From NCBI RefSeq assembly GCF_009870125.1, contig NC_046679.1, forward strand, positions 21,886,001 to 21,950,000: a stretch of DNA of 64,000 nucleotides. The letters are read 5' to 3'. The stretch comes from Drosophila pseudoobscura. Lineage: Eukaryota; Arthropoda; Insecta; Diptera; Drosophilidae. Below, piece by piece: positions 22,728 through 35,699 of the stretch. Within the stretch, counting starts at the first letter, position 1, and each line of letters begins with the position of its first letter. Below the pieces are notes generated by a model. The model ran no database searches. It saw nothing but the letters and a program-made list of their open reading frames with translations, and was not told where the DNA came from. Both the position numbers and the translations under genes were made by a program.

Positions 22728-25700
22728 TTACATTGATATTGTGTACTCCATTAGGTGTTGGTAATGCTTGAGACTGTTGCGTGCGAATTTTGTTCGAAGG
22801 AATTGAATAAATTGTATGATGCTTTTTCGATAATTCGTGGAAATGTTTTTGTTTTTGCAAATACAAAAAGAATAAACAGTAGGGGAAAACAGCTGGTAAA
22901 TCTGGCAGTCTGGCAGTCCTCAGGAAATATGACAGTGCTGCCAGACTGGCTGAGTTAGGTTTCCATTTACACGTGACCTGGTAAGCTGCGATTCATTTTT
23001 GAAACAGGTAGGTCCTCTTTTAAAAAGTTAAAATAGAGCAAGGAGTCTTTTGAAAAGCACGAAATGTCTTTGATTTAGTTTTGTGGACTGTGCATAATGG
23101 TGTCACAAATAATGTTCTCCAATCATTCGACCACATTCAACCTACATTTTCTCCCTTGCAGTTTGGTTTTATAATAAGATGTTTGCTACTTAAGCTATTG
23201 ATCTGAAAGCATCCCTTTCGTAGCCAGATAAGACCATGTAAGACCTCTCTGAACTTTTGTTGTCCCCACAGCAGTGATAAATGGAGCTTGATGTCAGGAA
23301 ACACTTAACCTGAAACTTGTCCAAGGGCCTTTCCGTAGCCAGTGTCAGTACGGGTGGGGGCCTGAAGATGTTGTCGCGCTGTCAACAATTAATTTGCTCA
23401 CACACGCATAGCACAGTCACACACACACTCTTAGCACATTGACAACTTTCTGGTCTCGTATCGTGGAGCTCCACCCTTCAAAACCTGGGATTGCAAGAGG
23501 AAAATGTGCAATCCCACCCCCATTCGATGGTCATAAATTTTGTGCAACACGAAGAAGCCTTCATCCCCTCCTTTCCCTGCCCCATGTAATTCGTCGTTTT
23601 GTCTAATTTGCCGGAGCAGGAGCAGAGGGCTCCCGCCCCCCACGCCACACCTTTTTGGATTTTGGATTCTGCTGACCAAGCGGCAAATATGCCTTAATAT
23701 TTTGAATGGACCGACAAAAGTCAAGTGTGTGTGCGCGTGTGCAATTGTCTGAGTATTACGGCTCTTGTTATTACCGTTGTTGTCCTCCGAGCTGTTTTGT
23801 TATGCGTCTCTGTCCCTCTTTCTCTATCTGTCTTGTTTTCCTTTCGGTTGTGCTTCTGTTTTTGAAATATTAACGACGCCCTTTTGCTGTTTTTTTGTCG
23901 TCCTCACCTCCCACCACTGTTCTGTCATTCGGTTCATAACTTTGCTTTCAAGTGTTTTTGCCTGCATTTTATGTACAATTTTCACAATATTTGCTGGGGA
24001 TTATCTTTTCACTATGCAAGTGGATGCGGAACCATATGTAAATGTCGACAAATGTGATTGCATGTGGGTGTTAGTGTGTGGAGGTGTTTTTGGATTGTCA
24101 GAGAATTTGTATTGTCTGCTTAGCATTCCGTTAAAACAATGGCAAATAAATACGAAATAAGGGAGAAAATCTGTTAAATCATCGCGCAGTTTAAACTACA
24201 TAAAAATAAAAAAGACCAAAAATCGAGAGATCGATTTTTATTCCAAAATCTATTACTGATCCTGGTAAATACATTCAAAACCATTAGAGGTCCTTAAAGG
24301 TCATTCTTATTTGGAGTCGATTCAAGCAATGCCTTACTTCAGTTTAATCTACTTAAAACTAGCCTGTAATTAAGTCTTTTCTGCGCCCCGCTAAGGACGA
24401 AATATTTTGTTTTGGATGCTGGGGACCGACTCAGTTGCCCAAGACGTTCTGTAGGACGTAGTATAGGTGAAGAAAAATTTTTGATTTGATTTTCGATCCA
24501 AAAAATCTGTTTTGGACTCAGATATAATTCTTACGCTGTCAATAGTACATCTATACATAGTACATATATTCTGTAACGTTATCCGTCTCATTTGAACTTA
24601 CTTCTCCATCCCTTCAGAATTTAGGATTCCTTCTCCAGGCTCCAGGCCTTCTCTACAGCTTATTGATGTTAAACTTAATATTAATTATAGATGATTAAAA
24701 CGATAGCAAAACTGTGTCTTTTGCTTCATAACAACCCATTAAAAATCTATCAAAAAGTCAACTTCAATTCTAATTTTAAATTGAAAAGTTCCCTCTTTCA
24801 AATAAGTGTTATTTTCAAAAGTTGTATACTCATCCACACTTGGACATTCCATTCGGAGAGCCCTGTGCACTGTCAAACAAAAAACTCCACTTTATGCTTT
24901 GGCTATTTGTGTCTCAAATGTGAAATTATGAAAATAAGGAAAAAGTCGTGGGGCATATTGTTAGTATCCGTGCATCGTAGTCGGGGCCCTTTGACAAATC
25001 CCCAAATCCAGCCACTAAACAGCCATTTTTTATAGACTCCTTCCCAAGCCTTCCACCAGCCGATTGGCCATAGGAAATTTGCCTATGCAAACGGGGAGAA
25101 AAAAATAGTTGGACTTTCCTTATTTTTTTGTTTGTGATTATTTGCTGTTGCAAAAACGTCTACATTGTTGAAATTCCTTTTGCGAAAATTGCCACGTGAC
25201 ACAAAGGCGTCTGGAGCACACACAGGGAGCGCCTTTTATTGGCCTAGGCCGTGGGTTGGGGGGCATTCTATGGGGTTTGGGGCAGAAAACACAATAGGCC
25301 CAAAAATGACGTTGCAACAATTAATGTGAACAGTTTTGCAGTCGTCCTCGACGTAGCCGCTGTCGTCGTAGTCGGCAGTGATTTATAACGTGCATAAAAT
25401 TTGCGGTCTCTGGCAGGCACCCTACCCCCGAACACAATGCCAGAGCGAGCAGCCCCCAAAAAATTTGTCAGGGTGCAGCTTGGTTGGAACTGCGGTTTTT
25501 AGAAGATCTAGTTCGGTTCATGATTAATGAACATAACTGGATTAAATAGGTGCAGCCTATTATTATTATTATCTGTCTATTTCTCTATTTATGATATGAA
25601 TTATGGTAAAGATCCTGAGATAACTCAATATTTATGCATGGGGTATTTCCATTAGAGAATCTATTTCAAACAAAAAGAATGTTCTTAAAATAGATGCTCC

Positions 25701-28700
25701 ATTGACAATTTTTGGACATATTTATATTTTATTTTTATGTTAGATAAATATGTATTGAGGACAAATCATTGCCGCTTGTGTTAATAGATAGATAGAAAGA
25801 TACTTATAGTTCTGTTTGACAGCTTTTAATTTTAAAAACTGATTTGTAGTTAATATAACTAATTCGACTAATATTGTAGTTGTTTTTGCCTTTTCCTTAT
25901 TCCATACCCTTATAGATATACAAAAAAATTGTTGGAATTTCTGGTTCATCAGGGTCCAGTTCATTTTCGGTTAGTTCAGTCAGTTTCAGCCCACTAGCAA
26001 CACTCACATTTGTGTACTACGATAATTTCGGGTCTAGAGGGTTTGTCCACGCCTCTTCATGTAATTTATTGATAGTTATGGGCCGTTTTCATACGCTTCT
26101 AATAAGCTGACCCCCTCCCCACATTCGTTTCGGCCACTCTACAGCAGCATTCCATTCAGTCTGGTCGCATATTTGGAAACTATTTTCATTTTGCGTGATA
26201 ATTTATGTGGCACATACAAATTACATAATCGTTTGGCCATTTATGCAAATTAATTGAAAACTTTACCAGCAATCCTTTGGCTTCTTCTGACCCTTCTCTA
26301 CATCTGATCTGATTCGGGTTCCTTTCCCAATTGGTATTTATTTTTCTTTTCAATTTGCCTTTTCCTGCGAATCTTTCACTGACATTTGCTTGCCTTTCTC
26401 CTTTGCCGTCGTTTTTTTCCTCTTTTCCTTGGCATTTGCAGTTGTAGGTGCAATTTTTTTCTTTCCAATTTACAATAAAATTCAATAAGGTGTTGGGGAT
26501 GGACTTAATGGAGATTGACTGACAGTAACTGCCAAATGTGCTCCGGAAGCCGTAGGAGGAGGCACACACGCTACGTGTGTGTCTTCCAGTGTTTTTCGGG
26601 TCTGTAATGCAATTTTATGTGTGTATTGTACAAGTACGAGATATGTACATGTGTTTTGGCTGGGTTTTACTTTCTGTAAATCTGAGTCTCGTTCTAAGCT
26701 GCTTCGTTTTGTAGAGAAAAATTGTCTTGAAATGCCTTGGGTTGACAAGTACCGAAGGTTGAAACTGCGCAAGAATATTGCAGAACCTTGAGGGAATTCA
26801 GTACTGAATACTGTTCTGTTCTGTGCTGGGGCTCCTTGCTGTGAGTCTTAGCTGTGGAGCAATCGGTACAGGGAATAAAATGCATGGTCTAAGGTGATAT
26901 GATAAAAGCTTCAATTAACTGATCCGTACTTTTTGTATTTTCCTTTATTTAATACTACAAAATAATCGACTTGGCCTTTGTCCTGATCCTTGAGAGTTAA
27001 ACTTGAAAACGTATATTAGCCAAACATTAATTAGGTCTTTTCCTATATTTATTTAGAACCAATATCAAATGTATAAGAGATATACATACATATCTTAGCA
27101 CTTTTTGAAGATCTAAATACACTTTCAGTCCTATTCCGACTTTTAAAAGCAAGCAAGGTGCTCATTTTATTTATTTTTTTACTATGTGAGCTTAAAGTTG
27201 TTAATTAAAGCTATAGGGGAGGGAGGCGGCCGTAGTTACTATGGCTTTTGGCTAAGTGATATTGTATTTATTCCATTTGAATAAGTCAATATATTTTTTT
27301 TTATTAACCTACAAATATTTCAGATAATATTTAATCTCTATTGGCTTTTATTTAGATGAGCTATACTAGATTCTTTTGCTTATGAATATCTATGCTATGC
27401 AAAGGATAATTTTTTTTTATCTAGTATCCTTGTTAGAAGATTACAAATAAACAACTTCACAAATTAACAGCCTGAATTTGAACTCGTTTAAATTGTTAAA
27501 AAGCTTCAATCTAGAAAACTAATTTCCAGAAAATGTTTTTTAATAGTTTTTCTAAATTATTTCCATCATTATAGAAACAGCCTTACATGAAACGTAGATC
27601 CGCATCCATAACCATTCGCTTGCCGCGTGTCCACTCATGTATGTAGATACTCTCATTACGGGAGATACTCTCAGCTGCAACTGCAACTGCAACAGCAACA
27701 GCTAGAGCAGAGGACAGCACGCTCACGCCCTGTTGCACATGTATGAAAAATGATATCTCCATCTCTGTACTCTACCTCCTACCCAGCTCTGGTACCTCTC
27801 TGGCCCTTCTTTTTGCTCTTGTAAAAAAGGGAACATTTTTAATTTTCAAAACTAACAAATACAACAAATTGCAAGTGAGCAGTGAGAAAGATACATAGAC
27901 GGGGAACAGGGACACTCTCTATCTCCGTGCGGGCAGAAAGGTTACGGTTTGCAGTGACTTCAAGTTGGTCTTCGCCCCGGTACTGGGTTTTTCCGAGCAT
28001 TTTCCGAGCTGTGCACAATCAGCCAAAGTCAGCCAGCTATGAACAAAAGTTAAACAGACAAAACAAAGTGCAAACTGAAAGGGGTGGTGATGGGGCATGC
28101 AGTTGACATTTATAAATTTCACACGCAGGGCGCGTGAAATGGCGACGCCATTTAAAGTTGAAACATTTGCGTAATTAGCAGCAGAACAGTCTTCGGTGTC
28201 CTGAAGGTGGAACCAGACACAAAAGAGGCGGCAGCCAACGCCGACACAAAACCCAAAAATAAGTCAAGGAAACAACTTTAAGTGTTTGGCGCAAATTACG
28301 TACCAAAAACTTAATTAAATTGTAACCATTTCTCGATCTTTTTTGCGCACTGTCTTCACATTCTTCTCTCTGGTTGCTGCTTCTGGCCGTGTTGGCTTTT
28401 GGCCAAATGCATGTTTCCAAACTGAAACTGCAGAAGCTCTGACAATTAACTAATGTCTGTGGGTGGGTGCAGTACTATGTAGGGTTCCCTGTTTACTTAT
28501 GACATTGGTTTCTGTTTTGGTTACGAGATTTGTTTGTACATACAAACCCAAAAGCGGACAAAATTATTGCCATTTTGAAGGTGGCTTGGGTGTAGTTGGG
28601 GCCATCATTGAGTAGTGCCACCGTGTGTTTTGTTCCATAGATAGCCGTACTATCGGCTTTCTCATTTGTCTCCACAGTTTCTCCTTGTCTTCCAGCTACT

Positions 28701-31700
28701 GTCAGTTGTTCTTTCATTGCCAGTAGTTTCGAGTGCAGAATGGCGTTGATTGGATATTTCGAAGAATGCCTTCAGCCATCAGGGATTCAGGGCCTGTTAC
28801 AGCATACTGTTACCGCTTTGCGATCCCAAGATTCTCGAGCGGCTTTAGCTTTTAAGCTATTTGTAATGCGCCACCAATCCTACCTACCAAGAAGCGAAGA
28901 AGTGAATATATACATTGAATTATAACGATAATGTACTGTATATCTCACCCCGAGGTTTCCTTTTTCTTACTCATCGTTGGATTACCAATTTTATCCACCG
29001 TTAAGCACTATACATACATAATTCAAATTTGCTAGATCGTTGAAAAACTTCTGCATCTATGTAATACGATGATAATATAGCTAAATCGTTCGAATATTGT
29101 TAAATCAAATAATTCCATTATGAAATAAATGTGAGCAACCGCTCTTTTCAGTTCAATAAACATGAACTCCCCTTTCGCTTGATGGAGAACTCCTTCATTC
29201 ATCATTAATTCGCTCTCAACGACATCGTTTAATATTTCACTGACATATCTGCCTGGCCTGTGATATTGTGCGTAAAGTTGGGCGATAAAGGAAAACCATT
29301 TTTACTGCCTGCCCACCTGTTCCCACCCCCAATTTCCGTAGTCAATCGTCCGACATTTCGGTTAGCATCGAACCATTATCAATCTCGAATCAGCATCATC
29401 ATCTGAATCATCGACATAATGGTCGCTGCTGTCGTGGCACGTTTGTCGCTTTATGCCGTCGCGTTGTCTGCTTATGAGCATTATATCTGCATTGTCACCT
29501 TGTTGGCCATTTAACATGAACGCCCGAGAGGACACTGGTCCCCTTATACACTCCGGCCCATTCCACCTGTCATCTCTCTTATCATTCTGGGGACCCCATG
29601 CCGTATTCCCTGTGCCTTGCGCCGTGGATTTAAGGACATCGCTGTCACCGTTACTGTTACGGTCACACCTCTCTTCCATCCCATAACGTGTTGTTGGAAA
29701 CAGAGTGAAAAAATTGGCGAAAAAACGTTGTCTTTTGTTTCATTTTTTTCAAAGATTCACTTTCCGTTAGTCAAGCGTCCGGGAGATTTGCCCCTCTGTG
29801 TGGGTTTCAATTAGTGGATTGGAGCGCACAGTGGGTTCAATGCTGTCAGAAAAGAGGGGAATATTAGAGCTAAGAGAATATTACAAAATACTAGAAAAAT
29901 TTGCCTAGTTTTGGGGGAGATAGGAAATAGGTACAATTGTAGAGTAGAGACCTTTCTATAGTTTTAATAATGTTGAGCCGGAACAGTTTTAGATCTAATT
30001 AGCTTTAGCAATTTATAAGATATTTTAGCTTTCGAATTTCCATGTAACTAATGCAACGTTCTCATATTTCCACAGCGATATCAAACATCAAATATTCCTT
30101 AAAAAAAACACTATGAAAATTCGAAAAAAATATATGTTGAGAGACCCCAACATGCGCTTCACATTTATCCTAACGTGCTCATTTGAGTGGAATCACTTAA
30201 TGGTTTTATACGCTTATCATTATCATCCCAGTAACGGGCGGAGTCCGCCATCCGCTCTCCACCACTAACCAGTGGAGAAAGAGATTGTCGAGTCGAGGAG
30301 AGGCCCGTCCCTCTGTGCTTCGTGGCAGTTGATTCAATCAAAATTTGTGTGCGTGTGGCAAGCAGCTAGCGGACATTTTTATCTAGCGGATGTTTGGCTC
30401 GCTCGCTGTCAGCGCTTAAACTGTTTGCGCCCAGTCATTGTTTTAATGCGTACATGGGCGATACACTCACAGATACACGCACACAAAACAACGCGACTTC
30501 TGCGCTTAATGTTTCACTTTTCAGAGCGTGACAAAAGCAGAGGCAGAGGACGAGAGAGGCAAAGGGCTAAAGGTCCCGGGTACAGCCCACAAATAAGGAA
30601 GTAATATGTCGCCGCCATCGCCATCGCCTGGCTCTCTGTGCACGGCCATCAAATCCAGACGCAGACGACACTTCATTGGATTCTCCCATGCCCAGGACTG
30701 GGTTGGTTGCGTTTGGTGTTTGCCCCCGACACTGGTAGTAGCTCCCGTGGCGCGTTGGTGAATGCTCTTTTTGTGCTTCGACCCTCCGGCACAGCCATTC
30801 CTTTACCCTTCCAGCCATTGTGAATTGTTCGGGATACATTCCCTGTAGGTGGTAGAGTAGGAAGCCATTGATCGACTACTGTGTTGTGCCTATATTTGTA
30901 TTCATTTCTGTTAAATAAATTAAATAATAATAATAATACATATGTCTGTCAGTTGTATCTTTAACTGGAAGGCACTCCTAAGCTAAACAAAAAGTTTCTG
31001 GGACCGAAATCATTGTAATAAATAATATATAAATATAAAAGAAATATAAAGAAAATAAAAAATGAATTTTTTCAGGTGAGAGGTCTCTCTTGCTTAAAGC
31101 CAATCAGCCAATTGACCAATAGTCTCATAATACAGGATATTCCCTTATTCGATCGGTGGTTTCTTCCGTGAAATTTATCTTTATCCGGTTTTCCCTTTTT
31201 TTCATTAGTTTTTCTGCTGCGTTTCTTCTTTCCACTTCGCTTCACCTCCACATTCCACCCCCTGCTGCTTCTGCTGCTGTCAAAGGCATTGAACCGCATT
31301 TGTTTAAAAGATTGATGACCAACAATTGACTGTGCCACCTCGCCCGTCATACCCAATCCCATCCCATTCAGGTCCCTCTCCCATGTAAAGTCCGACGGTT
31401 CCTGATGATGTGCGCCCCATATTTATGGGCCACAAATCTTGACAGACTTTTGCAAGTCTTGCGGAGATCGAAGATGTGGAGAATCTGACATCCATGACCT
31501 GTAAAAGTTGCCAAATAATTTCATTAATTTAATGTACAACAATGTGACTTGTCATTTGTCAACTTTCGGGTGTTTCCAGGCCCAGAACTTGTTTGAGGGC
31601 AAATCAGTTCATATTAGTTTTAATGCCGAAAGGACGAGACATAAAGAGGGTGTCTCTCGTGGCAGGGAGTGGGAGAACTCACTTAGTGCATCCAAAACTT

Positions 31701-32171
31701 TGCCGCCGACAACATGTCATTGATTTTATGCCCAGGATCGGGGCAGGACAGGACAGGACATGGCACTTTTAAGAGGCTGTCCCTGGGATTGTGTCGCATG
31801 CAGGCAGGCAGCGATGCATCATCATGGTTGTCAGAAACATTTACTCGACATTTAGCTTATGCCACGTCCAGATGAGAGACGAAAAGGGCACAGAAAGGAA
31901 GTAAGGATGGATGTAAGGAAAGTAGGTTGAGGATCTCAAGGCAACATCTTGAGGAAACAATGGTAAAAAAGATGACACCATAAGATGTTGATCTAATAAA
32001 CCATTCCCCTGTATACGTCCCTCAAAAATTGCATCAATTTACAGCAAGGATAACATTTATGAAAATCATAGATGCCCCATGCATCTATATAGCAGTTCTA
32101 TTTCCAATTTCTTTTTATATATGTATATTTTATTTCACCAATAATTAATCTTTACCGAAGCACAGCGGACT
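22728..32171. other. 9.4-kb gene desert
   Basis: No exon with a recognisable domain was found on either strand. Contents include the 22.9-kb stem and a CACGTG E-box, CT-rich tracts (23.8 kb) and a CAACTG repeat near 27680. A 61-codon frame at 28740-28925 is preceded by a TCAGTT Inr-like word. GGACA repeats lie near 31745. This may be regulatory sequence for flanking genes or an intron of a gene with exons I cannot detect. Confidence 0.5.
22906..22948. repeat. 11-bp perfect stem with 21-base loop
   Basis: CAGTCTGGCAG (22906-22916) pairs exactly with CTGCCAGACTG (22938-22948). It lies about 180 bp after the amidase stop codon and about 20 bp before a CACGTG E-box (22971-22976). It could be a transcript hairpin or a pair of binding sites. 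A function cannot be read from sequence. Confidence 0.5.
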
Positions 32172-32600
32172 TTACGCAGAATCATAGATATATAAATTAA
32201 AGTTAAGGCCATGGTTACGCTTCGATTTGAATTTGATGGTAGCAAACGTGTAGGTCGGTCCACCCTCTATGAGTGAGGCCTCACCACCTATTGTGGAGTT
32301 GTTGTTTTCTATCACAATGGCGCCGATAATCTTGATATTTTTCTGCAACTAAAGGATTAAGATTTTTGTCGAAAATGCTTGCAGCCATTTCTTTCTTACG
32401 TCCTGTTTGAAAGTTACTCTTCTTTCTGTAATGCGAAAGAACTTGGAAGGCTCTGCCACATGCGTCGCGTAGAGTAATCGTGCATTTGGGCTTTGCTGGC
32501 CAAAGACCACGCTTTTACTATGTACCAACAGGGGGCTGACGACGACAACAAGTGCCACGACAACTAAGGAGAGTCGGATAATAGTCTGCAGATCTATCAT
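32172..32600 (-). CDS. MBF2-family small secreted protein
   Basis: Exons 32600-32400 and 32342-32172 (donor ggac|gtaaga, acceptor gttgcag|aaaaat, 57-bp intron, phase 0) encode 123 residues. Residues 1-28 are a strong signal peptide (MIDLQTIIRLSLVVVALVVV...). The mature part reads GQQSPNARLLY, then EPSKFFRITERRVTF. Across the splice it continues to GGEASLIEGGPTY and FKSKRNHGLNFNLYIYD. The G-x2-(S/T)-P-x-RLLY, GG.ASL..GGP and FKS.R.HGLNF.. blocks are the MBF2 signature. The family is named for a silk-moth coactivator, but most members are predicted secreted and of unknown role. The gene is isolated in a desert and has no close neighbour on the same strand. A minus-strand AATAAA lies near 32133. 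The second exon is only 171 bp. Orthologous gene name unknown. Confidence 0.88.
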
Positions 32601-33905
32601 AGTTCTTCCAGTGTCTTTAATGAGTTCCGATTAACAACTGATTACTCCACAAGTTCGGAAACCGTGAAAACCTAAGCTAAGCGAATCAGAAAGGATTGAT
32701 TGGATTCACCTGATGTATAGCACTATTTATTATTGTTCTGGCAGAATACTTTAAAATCTGCTATAGATCTATATCGCTTAAGAAATTAACACATTGTCTC
32801 GAATATAATAATAATAATAATACAAAATATGGTAATGTGAAGAATCAAATGGATTTTCAACGCTAGCGCATTTAGGGATGGACGACGCTATAAATAAGTA
32901 CAAATGGATATCGATGAGTAGTAAAATGGTAAAAATGAATTTCGATAAGTATTAAGTGTTAAAAAAGAAAATTGTAAATAATTAGTTAATTCATTACAAC
33001 GTGCAGTATCTCGGCGTATATTTAACTGAAAGGAACCCTTAAATTTGCACCTTACCTACCCATTGTACCATAGTTCCAAGGTTACAAGACACCCTCCAGT
33101 TACCACAGTCCTTTTCCACTAAATTAAAGATATTAAGCCCTGCCTGGAAATCAACCCAAACGACTCCCCCAAATAAAAGAGTCCGGGACTACTTTATTAC
33201 CAACCAGACATTTACATCCCACCAAGAACAGAAGACCTTAACTAACCTCCGACCGCCTCCACCGATACCATTGATAGGACGGCCATTTGTGGTGCTTTTC
33301 ATTAGCAGCAACACTTATTCTGCCACAGATACTACACGCTTCGCACTTTTGTTTGTATCTATAAAATGTCTTGGCCTTGCTCTTTTATTTCTTATTTCTC
33401 GCTGGCTTTGTGGGGAGTTATTAACCCTTAACCACACGTTACCATTTATTACCCACATTGTCAGCCACACGGAGCCAGCCGGAACCGGCGCGTTAAGCTG
33501 ACAATGGCAGCATTTTTTTCTCCCTTTTTGTTGGTTATTGTGTTGGGATGTGTGCCCTCTGCGACAATTTGATTGTACTCGTATTTGGCCGGGACGGCAC
33601 GGGACTCGACTCTTTTTGTCTGCGGTTTATTGCTTTTAATTTGGTCTAAGCCTCGGATCGTTTAGCAGCCCAAGTGAATTTTTGCGGTCGCCATTGGATG
33701 GATCTGTGGTGTGATAATTGCCAGCAAACGCCAAGGGTTTTTTTTTGAGATGAGAAAGTAGAATTTCCCGGTAGCTGGTTCCACAACAATGAACTAGTTC
33801 GCTTAGCTTGAACTGCTAGTGTTTGACACTTTATATCTCTGGATTATTCCTTAACTAAATCTTTCACTCTAAATCCCCAAATATTTGCTAAAATTTAATT
33901 TACAC
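32601..33905. other. divergent intergenic region (MBF2-like / NUB1-like)
   Basis: It contains promoters for two divergent genes. On the minus strand an AT-rich 'aataaatagtgct' lies about 130 bp upstream of the MBF2-like ATG. No convincing TATA/Inr pair was placed for either gene. No coding exon is seen. Confidence 0.45.
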
Positions 33906-35699
33906 ATGTCTCAAATCGACAATACTTTAATCAAGGTGCGTGCCCGTCTCCGCGAGCGCGACATTAAGCTCTGGGAGGAGCCCTACTACTTCGAGGGTGT
34001 GGGCAGCATCGAGTCCGAGATGGAGCGCCTGTCCCAAGAGATGAGTACGGATCTGGGCATCAGTGTCTCGAACTGCCAGTGCGCCCTCTCTGAGATGCAG
34101 GATGGGGCCCTGCGTAAGCTGGCCGCAGCCAAAGAGTTCACTGAGACGGGTCTGGCCACATTCAATGTGCGGTGCGTGGAGGGCCGGGGCGGTACGTCCC
34201 AGATGATGGAGATCAAGTGCTCGATGAATGGGCTGGGATCGGACCTGCAGGACACAGTGGCCCAGCGGCTGAAGGTGAGCGGTGGCAGCAATATCAAGAT
34301 CATCTCGGCTGGGCGCATCATCTCAGGCCAGCAGTCGCTGTCCTCGCAGGGTCTGAAGAACAATCAGCAGCTGATGGTTGTGGTTGGTCAGCGCGGAAAT
34401 GAGGCTGCGGGTACGGCCTTGTACGACCGCATCCAAAAGATACGCGAAGATGTTTTGTTGATTGTGGAGTCCGATCGCCGTTTCCTGGAGATTGAGGACC
34501 AGGACGGTAATCCCGTCTTTCTGCCGCAAGCAGAGACCCATACACTGCTCACGGCCCTGAGTTTCAGCGAGAAGGCCAGGGCCGCCATGTCCCGGGAGGA
34601 GTACGACCTGGCATTGTTGCTTCTACTGGAGGGAGACGAATACTTCTCCCGGTGCAATACTGCCTTCCTAGAGGCGGTGGATAATTATGCTCTGATCAAC
34701 CTAGACATAGTCTGGTGCTATTTGTGTCTGAAAAACATCACACAGCTGCCGGATGCCCAACGACGTTTGGAAATTTGTGAGAAGAACTTTCGCCGCACCT
34801 ACGGAGAAAACCTCGATCACTTCAAGGAACCGAACAGTTCGGAACGGGCTCTAATCATGCGCCTCCACTTGCTCCAGGGCGTGGTCTTGTTCCATATGAA
34901 TCGCCGCGACGCGGCCTACGAGCGACTGGAGATGGCTGGCGATGCTCTGGCCGATCTGAAGGTCAACCCCGATCTTCTCCAGCAGATGGTCGACATGGGA
35001 TTCGAAGTATCGGATGCCAGGGTGGCTTTGCGGGCCACCTCTGGCCAAATTGATCGGGCTGTGGATTTCATTACTGAACGCGAACAGAATCTGAATGACG
35101 TACGAAAGAAATCGCTTCAGGTGCGCAAAGTCAATCATGAAATCAATCGTGAGGAATGGGTCTGTCCCAGGTCCGTCTGTCGTCTTATGGAATTGGGCTA
35201 TGAGCAACAGCTGGTCGTGGAGGCTCTGAGGCGCACCAAAAACCATCTAGATCGCAGCATCGATCTTCTGCAGAATGAGGCAGATGAGCTACGTGCCAAT
35301 CTGCCCGCGACCTTGCCGGCGGATGAAGCACTCCTCACAACGCTTCAACAGCTTGGCTTTTCTTTGGACACTTCACGGGCTGCTCTTGAGACGAACAGCA
35401 ATAACATGGAGGCGGCTATACAGTTCCTGATGAGAAGTTTGACCACCGAAACGGAATTACTTAACATCATCGAAGCGATGACGCGCCTGTTGGACTACCA
35501 GGGTCCATCGGGATCACAGTCTGCTTCGCCAACCCTGATCCAATCGATTCTCGACCAGGCCAAAGCCGAGATGGAGTCGTACAAGGCCTTCGAACGTTTC
35601 AACGAAGATGTGATTGACAGCTCCATTGTGTATTTGGACTTGCCATTGATACAGGAGGAGCAAATACTGATCGAATACAGGAACCTATTGGAACGTTAA
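33906..35699 (+). CDS. NUB1-like protein (NEDD8 ultimate buster 1), UBL plus three UBA domains
   Basis: A single exon encodes 597 residues from the first in-frame ATG (acacATGtct). Residues about 83-162 form a ubiquitin-like fold ending QLMVVVGQ. Three UBA domains carry the MGF/LGY/LGF loop: about 354-394 (LLQQMVDMGFEVSDARVALR), 420-460 (VCRLMELGYEQQLVVEALR) and 473-512 (LLTTLQQLGFSLDTSRAALE). The middle is helical, TPR-like. NUB1 and its isoform NUB1L deliver NEDD8 and FAT10 conjugates to the proteasome, and the domain order here matches. AATAAA follows the stop at 35706-35711. It converges with the PRC1-like gene. The lack of introns over 1.8 kb is unusual but not unique here. Confidence 0.9.
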   Translation: MSQIDNTLIKVRARLRERDIKLWEEPYYFEGVGSIESEMERLSQEMSTDLGISVSNCQCALSEMQDGALRKLAAAKEFTETGLATFNVRCVEGRGGTSQMMEIKCSMNGLGSDLQDTVAQRLKVSGGSNIKIISAGRIISGQQSLSSQGLKNNQQLMVVVGQRGNEAAGTALYDRIQKIREDVLLIVESDRRFLEIEDQDGNPVFLPQAETHTLLTALSFSEKARAAMSREEYDLALLLLLEGDEYFSRCNTAFLEAVDNYALINLDIVWCYLCLKNITQLPDAQRRLEICEKNFRRTYGENLDHFKEPNSSERALIMRLHLLQGVVLFHMNRRDAAYERLEMAGDALADLKVNPDLLQQMVDMGFEVSDARVALRATSGQIDRAVDFITEREQNLNDVRKKSLQVRKVNHEINREEWVCPRSVCRLMELGYEQQLVVEALRRTKNHLDRSIDLLQNEADELRANLPATLPADEALLTTLQQLGFSLDTSRAALETNSNNMEAAIQFLMRSLTTETELLNIIEAMTRLLDYQGPSGSQSASPTLIQSILDQAKAEMESYKAFERFNEDVIDSSIVYLDLPLIQEEQILIEYRNLLER

